Source of the DNA: Rathayibacter sp. VKM Ac-2857
GTDB taxonomy: Bacteria; Actinomycetota; Actinomycetes; Actinomycetales; Microbacteriaceae
Length of the DNA stretch: 64,000 bases
Assembly: GCF_013205025.1 (NCBI RefSeq)
Contig: NZ_JABMLE010000002.1
Span: 1,067,570-1,131,569 of the forward strand
Reading direction: 5' to 3'
Part shown: positions 43,827-53,505 of the stretch, piece by piece
Layout: each line of letters starts with the position of its first letter
Numbering within the stretch: the stretch's first letter is position 1
Notes under the pieces: model-generated
What the model saw: only the letters and a program-made list of their open reading frames with translations
What the model was told of the DNA's origin: nothing
Database searches by the model: none
Made by a program: the position numbers and the translations under genes

Positions 43827-45272
43827 TCAGCGCTGCTGTTCGACCCGGCCCTCTCCCGGCGCGGGCTCGAGGTCGTCCGACGACGGTTCTGGAAGGGCGC
43901 CGGCCGCCGGCGGCTCCGCGCGCAGGTACTGCGCCGAGATCGTGCGGTACGAGCGGGTGAGCATCGCGGCGCCGGCCGCGACCACCATGATCACCCCGCC
44001 GATCAGGAAGACGAGCGCGATCCCCCGCCCGACCCCGTCGCCGAGCAGCCAGCCGTAGGCCGCCCGCCCGTCCGCCGACTCCATGTACGGGATCAGCGCG
44101 AACTCGGCGATCGGCGCGATGAGGAACGCGGTGATCGGCGCCGCCGCCGATTCCAGCGCGGCGGCGAAGCCGAAGACCCGCCCCTGCGTCTCGAACGGGA
44201 CCACCTTCTGCACGACCGTCTGCTCCGCCGCCTCCACCGCCGGGATCAGCGTCATGTAGACCCAGATGCCGCCGGCGTAGAGCCACCACCAGTCGCGGAG
44301 GGTGAAGACCGCCCCGATCACGCCCATCACCATCACGAGCAGCAGCATCGTCCGGATCGGGTTCCGGCCGAGCCCGAGCCTCGCCACTAGCAGCCCGCCG
44401 ATGATGAAGCCCGTCGCGGTCACGCCGAGCACGACGCCCCAGAGCTCCACCGGGAACAGCTCGAGCCCGTAGGGATCCATCAGCGCCAGGTACACGCCGC
44501 CGATCAGATTGTTGAAGGTCGAGAAGACGATCAGCGCGAACAGGCCGGTCGCCGCGCGCACCGCCGTGATGCTCCCCCGCAGATCGATCAGCGGGGCCCG
44601 CGAGCCGGCCGCCGCGGGCACGGCCTCGGCGATCCGCAGGAACAGCAGGTGCACGAGCGCCGCAGCGGAGACCCCGATCGCGATCAGCAGCGTCCAGCCC
44701 ATGCCGAGCAGGCCGATCGACAGCCCGCTGAACACGCTCGTCACCACGAACGCGAGCCCCTGCACCGTGCCGACCAGGCCGTTCGCGTTCGCGTGGCGCT
44801 CCACCGGGACCATCAGCGTCACCGTCGTCGACAGCGCGATGTTCCGCATGTTCTCGATGACCGCGCCGAACAGGACCGTGCCGGAGAAGACCCAGAACCA
44901 GGGCCCGCCGAAGTCCAGCAGCGTCGCCTCCGGCAGCGCGAGGTAGAGGCCGCCTGCGACGCCGAACGACGCCAGCGTCACCGCCCCGGCGAACAGCATC
45001 ACCCGGTGCTTCCGGTGCCGGTCCACGATCGTCCCGAACGCCATCGCGAAGACCGCGACGAGCAGCATGTACGCGCCGCCGATGATCCCGGTGGCGAGCA
45101 CCGAGCGCGTCTCGAGGTACACCCAGAAGGTCAGCGCGAACCAGAGGAAGCTCGTCGTCACGTTCGCGACGGCGGTGTTGACGAGGATCCAGCCGAAGGT
45201 GCGCAGGCTCGCGGCGCTCGGCTCCGGAGTGCCGGAGACGGGGACCGATCCGGGGGCGTCGGTCGAGGACAT
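43827..45272 (-). CDS. MFS transporter, MFS_3-like
   Basis: A 481-residue transporter with about 12 membrane helices. Loop 2-3 reads GTIVDRHRKHRVMLFAG, and MDPYGLELFPVELWG precedes helix 8. It resembles EntS/MFS_3-type exporters. The ATG at 45272 follows GGAGGGAAG. It is the last gene of the long minus-strand sugar operon (128 bp after the amidohydrolase), so it may move an intermediate or be independent. The substrate is unknown. Confidence 0.82.
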   Translation of the reverse strand: MSSTDAPGSVPVSGTPEPSAASLRTFGWILVNTAVANVTTSFLWFALTFWVYLETRSVLATGIIGGAYMLLVAVFAMAFGTIVDRHRKHRVMLFAGAVTLASFGVAGGLYLALPEATLLDFGGPWFWVFSGTVLFGAVIENMRNIALSTTVTLMVPVERHANANGLVGTVQGLAFVVTSVFSGLSIGLLGMGWTLLIAIGVSAAALVHLLFLRIAEAVPAAAGSRAPLIDLRGSITAVRAATGLFALIVFSTFNNLIGGVYLALMDPYGLELFPVELWGVVLGVTATGFIIGGLLVARLGLGRNPIRTMLLLVMVMGVIGAVFTLRDWWWLYAGGIWVYMTLIPAVEAAEQTVVQKVVPFETQGRVFGFAAALESAAAPITAFLIAPIAEFALIPYMESADGRAAYGWLLGDGVGRGIALVFLIGGVIMVVAAGAAMLTRSYRTISAQYLRAEPPAAGALPEPSSDDLEPAPGEGRVEQQR

Positions 45273-45400
45273 GGCTTCCCTCCGCTCGAGGACGGCCGGT
45301 CCGGAGTCCTGCCAGAGCACCGTCGCAGCCACTGTAGGCCCGCGCCGCCGACCGGTCGAGAGCCGAGCGCGGACGCGGCGTCACCGCGGACGCCGTCGCG

Positions 45401-46315
45401 TCACTCCGCTCGCGGCAGCGCCACCCCCATCCGGTAGAACCGGTCCGCCGTCCCCGCGAACACCGCGAGCCGCTCAGGCGGCGAGAGCTGCGCCGTCAGC
45501 GCGTCGAACGCCGAGTACAGCTCGGTGAAGGAGCTGTAGAGCCCGTCCACGGGGAAGTTGCTGCCGAACATCGACCGGTCCGGACCGAAGACCTCCAGAG
45601 TCTCGAGGACGAACGGCGCGATCGACTCCCGAGTCCAGGAGTGGTCGTTGGTCCCGAGCGCCGAGATCTTGACGACGGTGTTCTCCTGCGCGGCGACCGC
45701 CGCCAGGCCCGCGCGCCACTCGGCGACCGACTCCGGATCGCGCCCGATCGGCATGCCCAGGTGATCGAGCACGATCGCCGTCCCCGGGAAGTCCGCGGCG
45801 AGCGCCGCCGCCTCCGCGAGCTGCGAGGGGAACACCTGCAGATCGAACGAGAGCCCCACCCCCTGCAGCCGGCCGAAGTTCGCCCGCCAGACCGGATCGC
45901 CGAGGACGTCGCCCCGGTCCCGGTGGCTGAAGACCGGGTCCGGATGCCAGTTCAGGATGTCGCGGACACCGCGGGTGACCGCGAACGCGGCGTGCTCCTC
46001 GAGCAGCCGCGGCGCCTCCGGATCGAGCAGCGACACGTGCGCGACGTGCACGGTCGGCACCGTGCTCTCCCGGGCGAGCGCGTCGATCCACGCGGTCTCG
46101 GCGAGCGCGTCGGCGGCTCCGTTCTCGACGTGCACGGAGGCGAGCAGCGTCACGTCGCGGGCGTCCGCACGGTAGTCGTCGACGCGGTAGGAGCGGCGGA
46201 GCGGGCGGTCGTCGCCGTGGTAGCGGAACGGCTCGGCGGGTCCCTCCAGCCACGGGTACGAGCGGCGCAGGTCGGTGAGGTGGTGGTGCGCGTCGATGAC
46301 GACGAGATCAGGCAT
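45401..46315 (-). CDS. amidohydrolase, L-fuconolactonase-like
   Basis: TIM-barrel metal-dependent hydrolase of 304 residues (amidohydrolase_2 group). N-terminal IDAHHHLTDL contains the metal-site histidines, LDHLGMPIGRDP a conserved active-site His, and SMFGSNFPVDGLY the conserved Asp-containing loop of the lactonases such as L-fuconolactonase and 4-sulfomuconolactone hydrolase. It overlaps the HIBADH-like gene by 8 bp. It probably opens the lactone made by the operon's dehydrogenase (inference). Confidence 0.85.
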   Translation of the reverse strand: MPDLVVIDAHHHLTDLRRSYPWLEGPAEPFRYHGDDRPLRRSYRVDDYRADARDVTLLASVHVENGAADALAETAWIDALARESTVPTVHVAHVSLLDPEAPRLLEEHAAFAVTRGVRDILNWHPDPVFSHRDRGDVLGDPVWRANFGRLQGVGLSFDLQVFPSQLAEAAALAADFPGTAIVLDHLGMPIGRDPESVAEWRAGLAAVAAQENTVVKISALGTNDHSWTRESIAPFVLETLEVFGPDRSMFGSNFPVDGLYSSFTELYSAFDALTAQLSPPERLAVFAGTADRFYRMGVALPRAE

Positions 46316-47204
46316 GCGGCTCCTCCGGTCGGTGAGCGAGCCCGGCGAGCGTGCGGTGCACGCCGGTGTGGTCGAGGTCGCCGTCGCCCTCGGCGATCAT
46401 CCTCTCGAACAGCGCGGTCACCGCGGCGGTGGCCGGCAGCACGACGCCCTCCGCGGCGGCGGACTCGGCGATGAAGCGCAGGTCCTTGAGCTGGTTGCGC
46501 GCGCTGCCGCCCTCGGCGAAGTCCTCGTCGAGCCACTTGCGGCTCTTCTGCTCCAGGACCTCGGTGCGCGCCAGCCCGCCCTGCAGGAGCTCGACGACAG
46601 TGGCCGGGTCGAGACCGGAGCTCCGGGCGAGCAGCAGGGCCTCCGACACCACGGCGACCGTGCCGGCGACGACGATCTGGTTGCAGAGCTTGGCGGTGGC
46701 ACCCGCTCCGCTCGGCCCGAGGTGGCGGACCGTGCGCCCGAGCCGCTCGAAGACGGGGAGCACGCGGGCCACCGGCTCGTCGGCGCCGCCGACCATGATG
46801 CTGAGCGTCGCGTCGCGGGCGCCGACCGTTCCGCCGCTGAGCGGGGCGTCGACCACCTGCACACCGTGCTCCGCGGCGAGGCGGCGGGCGAGCCCCGCGA
46901 CCGCGATCGGCGAGACGGTGCCGTGCACGACGAGCACCGGAGCGGCGATCCCCGCCGCGCGCCAGCCCGCGAGCAGGCCGTCCTCGCCCTCGAGCAGCGA
47001 CTCGACCTGCACCAGATCGGGCAGCACGGTCAGCACGACGTCGCCGGCCGCCGCCGCAGGGGTCGGCGCGACCACGGCGCCGAGCTCCGCGAACGGCGCG
47101 GCCCGCGACGCCGTCCGGTTCCACACCGTGAGCGCCCCGCCCGCGAGCAGGTTCCGCGCCATCGGCGCGCCCATCGGCCCGAGGCCGAGCAGCGAGAGAC
47201 TCAC
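46308..47204 (-). CDS. HIBADH-like NAD(P)-dependent beta-hydroxyacid dehydrogenase
   Basis: A 298-residue dehydrogenase of the 6-phosphogluconate/3-hydroxyisobutyrate type. Rossmann motif GLGPMGAPM is at residues 7-15, VDAPLSGGTVGA is the substrate motif, and the catalytic Lys lies in GAGATAKLCNQ. GTG 47204 overlaps the upstream stop by GTGA. Tartronate-semialdehyde reductase-like or sugar-acid dehydrogenase roles are both possible; its position between an SDR and a lactonase supports sugar-acid metabolism. Confidence 0.88.
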   Translation of the reverse strand: MSLSLLGLGPMGAPMARNLLAGGALTVWNRTASRAAPFAELGAVVAPTPAAAAGDVVLTVLPDLVQVESLLEGEDGLLAGWRAAGIAAPVLVVHGTVSPIAVAGLARRLAAEHGVQVVDAPLSGGTVGARDATLSIMVGGADEPVARVLPVFERLGRTVRHLGPSGAGATAKLCNQIVVAGTVAVVSEALLLARSSGLDPATVVELLQGGLARTEVLEQKSRKWLDEDFAEGGSARNQLKDLRFIAESAAAEGVVLPATAAVTALFERMIAEGDGDLDHTGVHRTLAGLAHRPEEPHA

Positions 47205-48142
47205 GCGCCGGACCCCGCGGGCGCCACGTCGGCGAGCTCCTGCGGCGCGACGTCGTCGAGCAGCACCCGCGCCTCGAAGCCGAGCAGCTCGCGGGAGCGG
47301 GTCAGGTCGAGCCCGACCGCGCGCCCCTCGAGCCGCCCGCGCGGGACGTCCGGGGCGATCGCGTCGAGCACGTCCGCGGTGCTCCCTCGCAGATAGGTGA
47401 GCGGAGCGGCCACCAGGATCCCCGGCGCCGGCGGCGTCTCGTGCAGCAGCGCCGCGAGCACGGCCCGCGCCGAGTCCGCGGCGTCGAGATAGCTCCAGCC
47501 CTCCGCCGCCTGCCGTCGCGGGTCGGCCGCCAGCACCGCCCGCAGGTGCGCGCCGAACACGCGGCCGCTCTCCACGGTGATGTCGCGGACCAGCGGGTAG
47601 CGCAGCCCGGTGAGGCTCAGCCCCCAGGTCGCGTGCGCCATCCGCGCCGCGTCCTCGGTCGCGAGCTTGGACAGCGAGTACTCGTCCGAGATCCGCGGCT
47701 CCGCATCCTCGGAGTAGGGGAAGACCGGCGGCAGCACCTGCTCGGCGCCGAGCGGGTAGCCGTTCGCGTTGATGCTCGAGGCGTAGACGACCTTCGCGAC
47801 CCCGGCCGCGGCGGCGGCGGCGAACACCGCGAAGCTGCCCACCGCGTTCACCCGGTAGGTCTCGACCGCGTCCGCCATGCCCAGCCCGGCGTAGCCGCCC
47901 AGGTGCACCACCGCGTCCTGCTCGGCCACCGCCTCCGCCAGCACGGCCGGATCGGTCACGTCGCCGACGATCGAGCGGACGTCCGCGTCCGACGCGACCC
48001 GGTCCAGGACGGTGACCACCGCCCCCTCCGCCTGCAGCGCCGCGACCGTGGGCCGGCCGATCAGGCCGCAGCCGCCCGTCACCAGGACGCGGGCCCCGTC
48101 GAGCGTGGTCAGCCGCGCCGTCGCGCTCCACCTCGCCGTCAT
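47201..48142 (-). CDS. extended SDR (NAD-dependent epimerase/dehydratase family)
   Basis: A 313-residue Rossmann protein. VLVTGGCGLIGRP lies near residue 20, VVHLGGYAG near 83, YASSINANGYPLG near 120, and the catalytic pair in EYSLSK. It resembles the group including uronate and other aldose dehydrogenases as well as nucleotide-sugar epimerases. In this operon, oxidation of an aldose or uronate to a lactone for the downstream amidohydrolase is the simplest reading. The start overlaps the permease stop by 4 bp. Confidence 0.82.
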   Translation of the reverse strand: MTARWSATARLTTLDGARVLVTGGCGLIGRPTVAALQAEGAVVTVLDRVASDADVRSIVGDVTDPAVLAEAVAEQDAVVHLGGYAGLGMADAVETYRVNAVGSFAVFAAAAAAGVAKVVYASSINANGYPLGAEQVLPPVFPYSEDAEPRISDEYSLSKLATEDAARMAHATWGLSLTGLRYPLVRDITVESGRVFGAHLRAVLAADPRRQAAEGWSYLDAADSARAVLAALLHETPPAPGILVAAPLTYLRGSTADVLDAIAPDVPRGRLEGRAVGLDLTRSRELLGFEARVLLDDVAPQELADVAPAGSGA

Positions 48143-49188
48143 GCGCGCACCGACGGCGTCGACTCGGTGGGCGGGGCGGCGACGTCCTCGCGCTGCTTCT
48201 TTCTTCCCCGCGAGAGCATCGGCCAGCCCTTGCTGCCCTGGTCGAGCGTGACCGCGATGAGGACGACGAGTCCGGTCACGATCTGCTCGTAGAAGCTCGG
48301 CACGTTCAGCAGCACCAGGCCGTTGGTGAGAGCGCCGAGGATCAGCGCGCCGACCAGGGTGCCCGCGATGCGGCCCTCGCCGCCCATCAGGTTCGCGCCG
48401 CCGATGACCGCGGCCGCGATCGCGGTCAGCTGGTACGGGCTGCCCGCGTCCGGCTGCGCCGCGTTGATCCGGGCGACGATCACCAGGCCGGCCAGCGCCG
48501 AGAGACCGCCGGAGATGCAGTACACCGCGATCTTCACCCGGTGCACCCGCACACCCGAGAGCCAGGCGGTCTCCTCGCTGCCGCCCACCGCGATCACGTT
48601 CTGGCCGAAGACGGTCTTGCGCAGCAGCAGCCAGGCCGCGATGCCGACGACCGCCACGATCAGCACGACGACGGGCACGCCGCCGACGTAGCTGTTGAGC
48701 AGCAGGATGAACTCCTTCGGCACGTCGTAGACCGGCTTGCCGTTGGTGGCGACGTACGCGCCGCCCTGGAAGACGCTCATCGTGCCGAGCGTCGCGATGA
48801 ACGGCGGCAGGTTCAGCTTGGTGACCAGCAGCCCGTTGATCCCGCCGCAGACGAGGCCGAGGACGATGCCCGCGGCCAGCCCGAGCAGCGGCGGCACCCC
48901 GCCGTTGACCAGCAGCGACGCACTGACGATGCCGACGAAGCTCGCCATCGCGCCGACCGCGAGGTCGATGCCACCGGTGATGATGACGAAGGTCAGCCCG
49001 ATGCCGATGATCGCGTTCACGCTCGCCGACACCGCGACGTCGCGGAGGTTGCCGAGGGTGAGGAAGTTGGGGTTCAGGACGCCGAGGACGACGAAGAGGA
49101 CGACCGCGGCGAGGTAGATGCCGAAGGCCTGGAGGTTGAAGGAGCGGCGGGGCGGCGTGGCGACGCCCCCGGTCTCGGGGGAGGTCAT
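48139..49188 (-). CDS. sugar ABC transporter permease (RbsC type)
   Basis: A 349-residue CUT2 permease with about nine or ten helices. The conserved GIDLAVGAMASFVGIVSA, PPFIATLGTMSVFQGGAYV and NLMGGEGRIAGTLVGALILG match the RbsC/XylH family. ATGA overlap with the ATPase gene indicates tight coupling. The ligand is probably a monosaccharide. Confidence 0.93.
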   Translation of the reverse strand: MTSPETGGVATPPRRSFNLQAFGIYLAAVVLFVVLGVLNPNFLTLGNLRDVAVSASVNAIIGIGLTFVIITGGIDLAVGAMASFVGIVSASLLVNGGVPPLLGLAAGIVLGLVCGGINGLLVTKLNLPPFIATLGTMSVFQGGAYVATNGKPVYDVPKEFILLLNSYVGGVPVVVLIVAVVGIAAWLLLRKTVFGQNVIAVGGSEETAWLSGVRVHRVKIAVYCISGGLSALAGLVIVARINAAQPDAGSPYQLTAIAAAVIGGANLMGGEGRIAGTLVGALILGALTNGLVLLNVPSFYEQIVTGLVVLIAVTLDQGSKGWPMLSRGRKKQREDVAAPPTESTPSVRA

Positions 49189-50687
49189 GAGATTCCTTTC
49201 GCGACGCCCATGGCGTTGGTGACGATGCTGTGCTCGGTGATGTCGTCGCCGATGTGCTCGGAGACGAAGCGGCCCGCCCTCATGACGAGGACCCGGTCGC
49301 TGAGGGAGATGATCTCGGGCAGGTCGCTCGAGACGACGATCACCGCGTGCCCCTCGGAGGCGAGCTGGTCGATGAGCTCGTAGATCTCGACCTTGCCGCC
49401 GACGTCGACGCCCTTGGTCGGCTCGTCGAAGAGGAAGACGCTCGCGCCGAGCCAGATCCACTTCGCGATCACGATCTTCTGCTGGTTCCCGCCGGAGAAC
49501 TGGCGCGCGTTCAGCCGGACGTCGGCCGGGCGCAGCGACATCCGCCGGCCCATCTCCTCCGCCGTCGCGATCTGCCGCTTCGTGCTGATGAACGGACCGA
49601 AGCCGTTGAGCTGCCGATCGGAGGTGAGGGCGACGTTCGCGTAGGCCGGGGTCTGCAGCACGAGTCCCTGGTGCTTGCGGTCCTCCGGGATGAAGGCGAT
49701 CCCCGCGTCGCGGCTGTCGCGCGGCGAGCGCACCTTGAGCGTGCGGCCGGCGAGCCGGACCGTGCCCTCGCTGCCCTCGTCGGCGCGGATCAGCGCGCGG
49801 AGGAACTCGGTGCGCCCCGAGCCGACCAGGCCCGCGATGCCGACGACCTCGCCGCGCCGCACCTGGATCGACTCCGGCCCGACGCCGCTCGGGTGCGTGA
49901 CGCCGGAGGCCTCGAAGTGCACCTCGGCGTCCGCGGCGACCGGGTGCCGCCGCTCGAACGAGAGCAGCTCGCGCCCGACCATCCGCCGGACGATGTCCTC
50001 GGAGGACGTCTCGGCGATCGGCGCGTCGTAGGCGGGCCGCCCGTCGCGGAGGACGACGACCGTGTCCGAGACGCTCATCACCTCCGGCATCTTGTGCGAG
50101 ACGTAGATCACGCCGACGCCCCGCCCGTGCGCGATCTCGCGCACCCGGGTCAGCACGCCCTCGACGTTGTGCTCGAGCATGCTCGTCGTCGGCTCGTCCA
50201 GGGCGACGATCTTGGCGCCGAAGGCGAAGGCCCGCGCGATGGTGAGCGCGTGCCGCTGCGCCGGGCTCAGCCGGCCGACGGGCGTCCGCCCGTCCATCGG
50301 GAAGCCCATCCGGTGGACGTCCTGGAGGGCCTGGTCGATGTCGTCCTGGGCGGAGGCGCGCTGCGCGCGCGTGCGCCCGAGCAGCAGGTTCTGCGTCACC
50401 GTGAGCTGGGGCACGATGGCCGGCTCCTGGTGCGCGATCCGCACCCCCTCCGCGAGGGCCTGGCGCGAGGTGTACTCCATCCGCCGCACGCCGTCGATGG
50501 TGATCGAGCCGCGATCGGGGCGGAGGGCGCCGCCGAGGATGTTGAGCAGGGTGCTCTTCCCCGCGCCGTTCTCGCCCGCGAGCGTGCGGATCTCACCGCG
50601 TTCGAGGGTGAAGCTCACGCCGTCCAGGGCGCGGACGCCGGGGAACGACTTCGCGATGCCGCGGACCTCGAGCAGATGCTCGGCCAT
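49185..50687 (-). CDS. sugar ABC transporter ATPase (RbsA/MglA type)
   Basis: A 500-residue double ATPase. First domain: Walker A GENGAGKST near residue 38, signature-like RLSPAQRHA, Walker B IVALDEPTTSM. The second domain has the degenerate GLVGSGRTE P-loop, FSGGNQQK signature and FLFDEPTKGVDVG. This is the CUT2 arrangement. It follows the binding-protein gene after a hairpin that may reduce expression relative to the binding protein. Confidence 0.94.
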   Translation of the reverse strand: MAEHLLEVRGIAKSFPGVRALDGVSFTLERGEIRTLAGENGAGKSTLLNILGGALRPDRGSITIDGVRRMEYTSRQALAEGVRIAHQEPAIVPQLTVTQNLLLGRTRAQRASAQDDIDQALQDVHRMGFPMDGRTPVGRLSPAQRHALTIARAFAFGAKIVALDEPTTSMLEHNVEGVLTRVREIAHGRGVGVIYVSHKMPEVMSVSDTVVVLRDGRPAYDAPIAETSSEDIVRRMVGRELLSFERRHPVAADAEVHFEASGVTHPSGVGPESIQVRRGEVVGIAGLVGSGRTEFLRALIRADEGSEGTVRLAGRTLKVRSPRDSRDAGIAFIPEDRKHQGLVLQTPAYANVALTSDRQLNGFGPFISTKRQIATAEEMGRRMSLRPADVRLNARQFSGGNQQKIVIAKWIWLGASVFLFDEPTKGVDVGGKVEIYELIDQLASEGHAVIVVSSDLPEIISLSDRVLVMRAGRFVSEHIGDDITEHSIVTNAMGVAKGIS

Positions 50688-50729
50688 GTTCCGTCTTCTT
50701 TCCTGATCGAGAGGGGCCTTGCCGGGAGT

Positions 50730-50761
50730 GCGCCCCGCCGGAGGGGTCTCCGGCGGAGCGC
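50730..50761 (-). terminator. intercistronic hairpin between binding protein and ATPase genes
   Basis: A 14-bp stem with one mismatch (50730-50743 with 50748-50761), loop GGGT, in the 90-bp gap. It probably stabilises or partly terminates the binding-protein mRNA, giving more binding protein than ATPase. Confidence 0.65.
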
Positions 50762-50777
50762 GGTGGTCAGCCGCGGG

Positions 50778-51845
50778 TCACGGCATCCCGGTCTCGTAGT
50801 CGGCGACGTTCTCGCTGTCGATGATGAAGGCGGGCACGTCGATCCAGGCCGGCACCTCCTTGCCTGCGAGGAGCCAGAGCGCGGCGTCCACGCCGGTCGC
50901 ACCCTCGGTCGTCGGCAGCTCGCTGACGGTGGCGGTGTAGTCGCCGGCCAGGATCTGCTTCTTGGCCTGCGGGATGCCGTCGGTGCCGACGAGGATCACC
51001 TTCCCGGTGAGGCCCTTCGCGTCGATGGCGGCCTGCACGCCGAGTGCCATGCCGTCGTTCTGGGAGTAGAACGCCTTGATGTCGGGGTTCGCCGTGAGCA
51101 TCGTGGTCGCGATCTCCTGCGCCTTGGTCTGGTCCCACGAGGCGGTCTGCGAGGCGACGAGCTCGAGGTTCTCGTGCTTCGCGAGCGCGGCCGTGAAGCC
51201 GTCGCCGCGGTTGATCGCGTTGGAGGAGCCGGGGTCGCCCTCGATCATCGCGACCTGGCCGCCGTCCGGCAGCAGGTCGGCGATGTAGTCGGCGGCCGTG
51301 GCGCCGATGGTGGTCGCGTCGGGGCCGACGTAGACGACGCCGGGGACGTCGCTCTTCGCGTCGTTCAGCACGACGGCCGGGATGCCGTCGGCGAGGGCGG
51401 ACTCGAAGACCGAGTCGAGGCCGGTCGCCGAGATGGGCGAGGCGAGGATCGCGGTGCAGCCCTGGTTCATCGCGCTCTTGGCCTTGTCGAGCTGCTCGGT
51501 GATCGAGGACTCGTCCGTGACGTCGAAGGTCTGGTAGTCGACGCCGAGCTCCTTCGCGCGGTTCTCGAAGCCGTCGCGCTCGTAGCCCCAGAACTCGTTC
51601 GAGAGGGTGCGGGTGATGTAGCAGAGCTTGGCGCCGTCGGGCACGGCCGGGTCGCCGAGCGAGGAGGTGACCTCGTCGACCGGGGTCTGCGCGGAGGAGT
51701 CGACGAGCGACACGATGTCGGCGCCGGAGCCGCCGGCGGCGGCACCTCCGCCGTCGCCGTCGGGCGAGGCCGAGCAGCCGACGAGGAGCGTCAGTGAGGC
51801 GAGCCCGGCGAGGGCGGCGCCGGTGGCGCGGGTGGGGAAGGACAT
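50778..51845 (-). CDS. sugar-binding lipoprotein (RbsB-like, CUT2)
   Basis: A 355-residue exported lipoprotein (signal to TLLVGC, Cys24). A Gly/Ala linker and an ~60-residue leader segment precede the periplasmic-binding fold: LCYITRTLSNEFWGYERDGF, ILASPISATGLDS, MIEGDPGSSNAINRGDGF, FYSQNDGMALG and VGTDGIPQAKK. These are RbsB/inositol-binding-type motifs. It provides the ligand specificity for the ATPase and permease downstream; the ligand is unknown. Confidence 0.92.
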   Translation of the reverse strand: MSFPTRATGAALAGLASLTLLVGCSASPDGDGGGAAAGGSGADIVSLVDSSAQTPVDEVTSSLGDPAVPDGAKLCYITRTLSNEFWGYERDGFENRAKELGVDYQTFDVTDESSITEQLDKAKSAMNQGCTAILASPISATGLDSVFESALADGIPAVVLNDAKSDVPGVVYVGPDATTIGATAADYIADLLPDGGQVAMIEGDPGSSNAINRGDGFTAALAKHENLELVASQTASWDQTKAQEIATTMLTANPDIKAFYSQNDGMALGVQAAIDAKGLTGKVILVGTDGIPQAKKQILAGDYTATVSELPTTEGATGVDAALWLLAGKEVPAWIDVPAFIIDSENVADYETGMP

Positions 51846-51951
51846 GGGAGGGGGCCTTTCGTCATCGGAAGGTGGGGCGGGGTCGTGCGGAATCGCTGAT
51901 CGCGAGGGTGGTGCGGAGGCGGGCCGGGCGGACGCGCCCGGCCCGAGGGGG

Positions 51952-53289
51952 TCAGGAGGCGAGCAGCGCCTCGGTCTCGCGGCGCAGCTCGAGCGCCTCG
52001 GCGAGCGACTCGTCGATGATCACGTCGTCCCAGCCGACGGTCGCGCCCTGCGCGACGTCGTGGCGGAGCTCGACGTGGTGGGCCAGGGCGACGGGGAGCG
52101 CTCCGATGGCGACGGAGTGCTTCGCGGAGACGAGCTTGCCGTAGACGGTGAAGCCGCCCTCGCCGTCGAGGAACTCGCCGGCCTTCAGGTCCTTCTTCGC
52201 GGTCGCGACGACGTCGCCGTAGAAGCCCTCGGGGTGCCCGGTCGAGATGCCGCGCAGCGCAGCGTTGGCGATCGACACGTTCAGCTCGAGACCGACGTAG
52301 TGGTACGGCCGGTAGAGCGCCGCGTACTGCTTCGTCGGGTCCGGGTGCCACGGGTATTCGTCGAAGCAGGTGGACACGTAGGGGTTGGTCGCCTTGACGA
52401 CGACGTAGACGCCCTCCTGCGTGTTGTGCGGGATGAGGGAGCCGTCGCGCTGGACGCTCGACATCACGTCGACCGTCCCCTCGTGGTCGAGGGCGCCGCC
52501 GATCGAGCTCGGCCGGCTGATCGTCGCGATCTCCTCGACGTCGCCCGGCGTGAAGGTGAGGCCGGAGTCGGAGGGCACCAGGCCCGCCGCGTTGGCGACG
52601 GCGGCCATCTCGATCGCGGCCTTCGTGCCGTCGCGGAACGAGGTGTGCATGTACGGGTTGAGCTGTCCGGAGTCGGTCAGCTCCTTGCTGAACTCCCAGT
52701 TCTCCCAGACGTTGTCGGGGTTCATCTGGTGGTAGTGCTCGAGGTACTTGGCGCCCTTGCCGGCGCAGACGACGTCGAAGCCGCTGGTGCGGGCCCAGTC
52801 GACGAGCTCCATGATCAGGGCGGGCTGGTCGCCGTAGGCCATCGAGTAGACGATGCCCGCCGCCTCCGCGCGCTTGGCGAGGGCGGGGCCGGCCAGGGCG
52901 TCGGCCTCGACGGTGACCATGATGATGTGCTTGCCGGTCTCGATCGCCCGCAGCGCGTGGTGCACGCCGACGATCGGGTTGCCGGTCGCCTCGACGATGA
53001 CGTCGATGTCGTGCTCGAAGAGGACGGCGGCGTTGTCGACGATCGTGGTCGTCCGGTTCGCGAGCGCCTCGGGGATGTCCGCGGCCATCGCCTCGGCCGG
53101 CCAGTCGACCAGCTCGAAGGCCCCTCGGGCCCGGGCGACGTTGACGTCGGCGATGGCGACCACGTGGACGCCGGGGATGTTGCGCGCCTGCGAGAGGTAC
53201 ATGGTGCCGTAGCGCCCGGCACCGATCAGCCCGATGCGGATGGGGCGGCCCTCTCGTTCGCGATCGCCGAGGAGTTTGTACAGGTTCAC
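51952..53289 (-). CDS. homoserine-dehydrogenase-like oxidoreductase with SAF domain
   Basis: A 445-residue NAD(P)-dependent enzyme. Rossmann motif IGLIGAGRYGTMYL is near residue 19, IADVNVARARGAFE follows, and EATGNPIVGVHHAL lies at about 100. The C-terminal ~90 residues (KKDLKAGEFLDGEGGFTVYG, then KLVSA) form a SAF-type domain. This matches the predicted homoserine dehydrogenases with SAF domain (COG4091 group), whose reaction is mostly unproven and which often sit in sugar-acid operons. GTG 53289 follows GAGAGG. It is the first gene of the CUT2 operon, divergent from a LacI gene. Confidence 0.82.
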   Translation of the reverse strand: MNLYKLLGDREREGRPIRIGLIGAGRYGTMYLSQARNIPGVHVVAIADVNVARARGAFELVDWPAEAMAADIPEALANRTTTIVDNAAVLFEHDIDVIVEATGNPIVGVHHALRAIETGKHIIMVTVEADALAGPALAKRAEAAGIVYSMAYGDQPALIMELVDWARTSGFDVVCAGKGAKYLEHYHQMNPDNVWENWEFSKELTDSGQLNPYMHTSFRDGTKAAIEMAAVANAAGLVPSDSGLTFTPGDVEEIATISRPSSIGGALDHEGTVDVMSSVQRDGSLIPHNTQEGVYVVVKATNPYVSTCFDEYPWHPDPTKQYAALYRPYHYVGLELNVSIANAALRGISTGHPEGFYGDVVATAKKDLKAGEFLDGEGGFTVYGKLVSAKHSVAIGALPVALAHHVELRHDVAQGATVGWDDVIIDESLAEALELRRETEALLAS

Positions 53290-53407
53290 GGTGGCCTCTC
53301 TGGTCCGGGGGCGCACGGACGCAGAGGGCCGCCTCGGGGGCGGAGGACGTCGTCGTCGTGCGCAGTCTTCGTGGGGAAGTGCTGCTCGCCGGCTCCCAGT
53401 GGAACCG

Positions 53408-53425
53408 GTACCAGTTTTGTACCAG
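53408..53425. promoter_or_regulatory. GTACCAG direct repeat, candidate LacI operator
   Basis: GTACCAG at 53408-53414 and 53419-53425, the first within the palindrome CCGGTACC-like core, lies between the divergent SAF oxidoreductase and LacI genes, about 80 bp before the LacI start. It is a plausible operator for both directions. Confidence 0.45.
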
Positions 53426-53505
53426 CAACGATTAGAGTGTGTCAACAGCAGGCGCGGCGGGCCGACCGCGCGCCGATACGATTGCCCGACACCCGGGGAG
53501 GAACC

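Noticed and set aside
43118..45384. Minus-strand frames spanning the repeat clusters near 43.5 kb and 43.7 kb
   Set aside because: They translate the repeat DNA into short R-G-A-A-Q-P-R-I-E-T-like strings that recur at every repeat copy. These are not genes.
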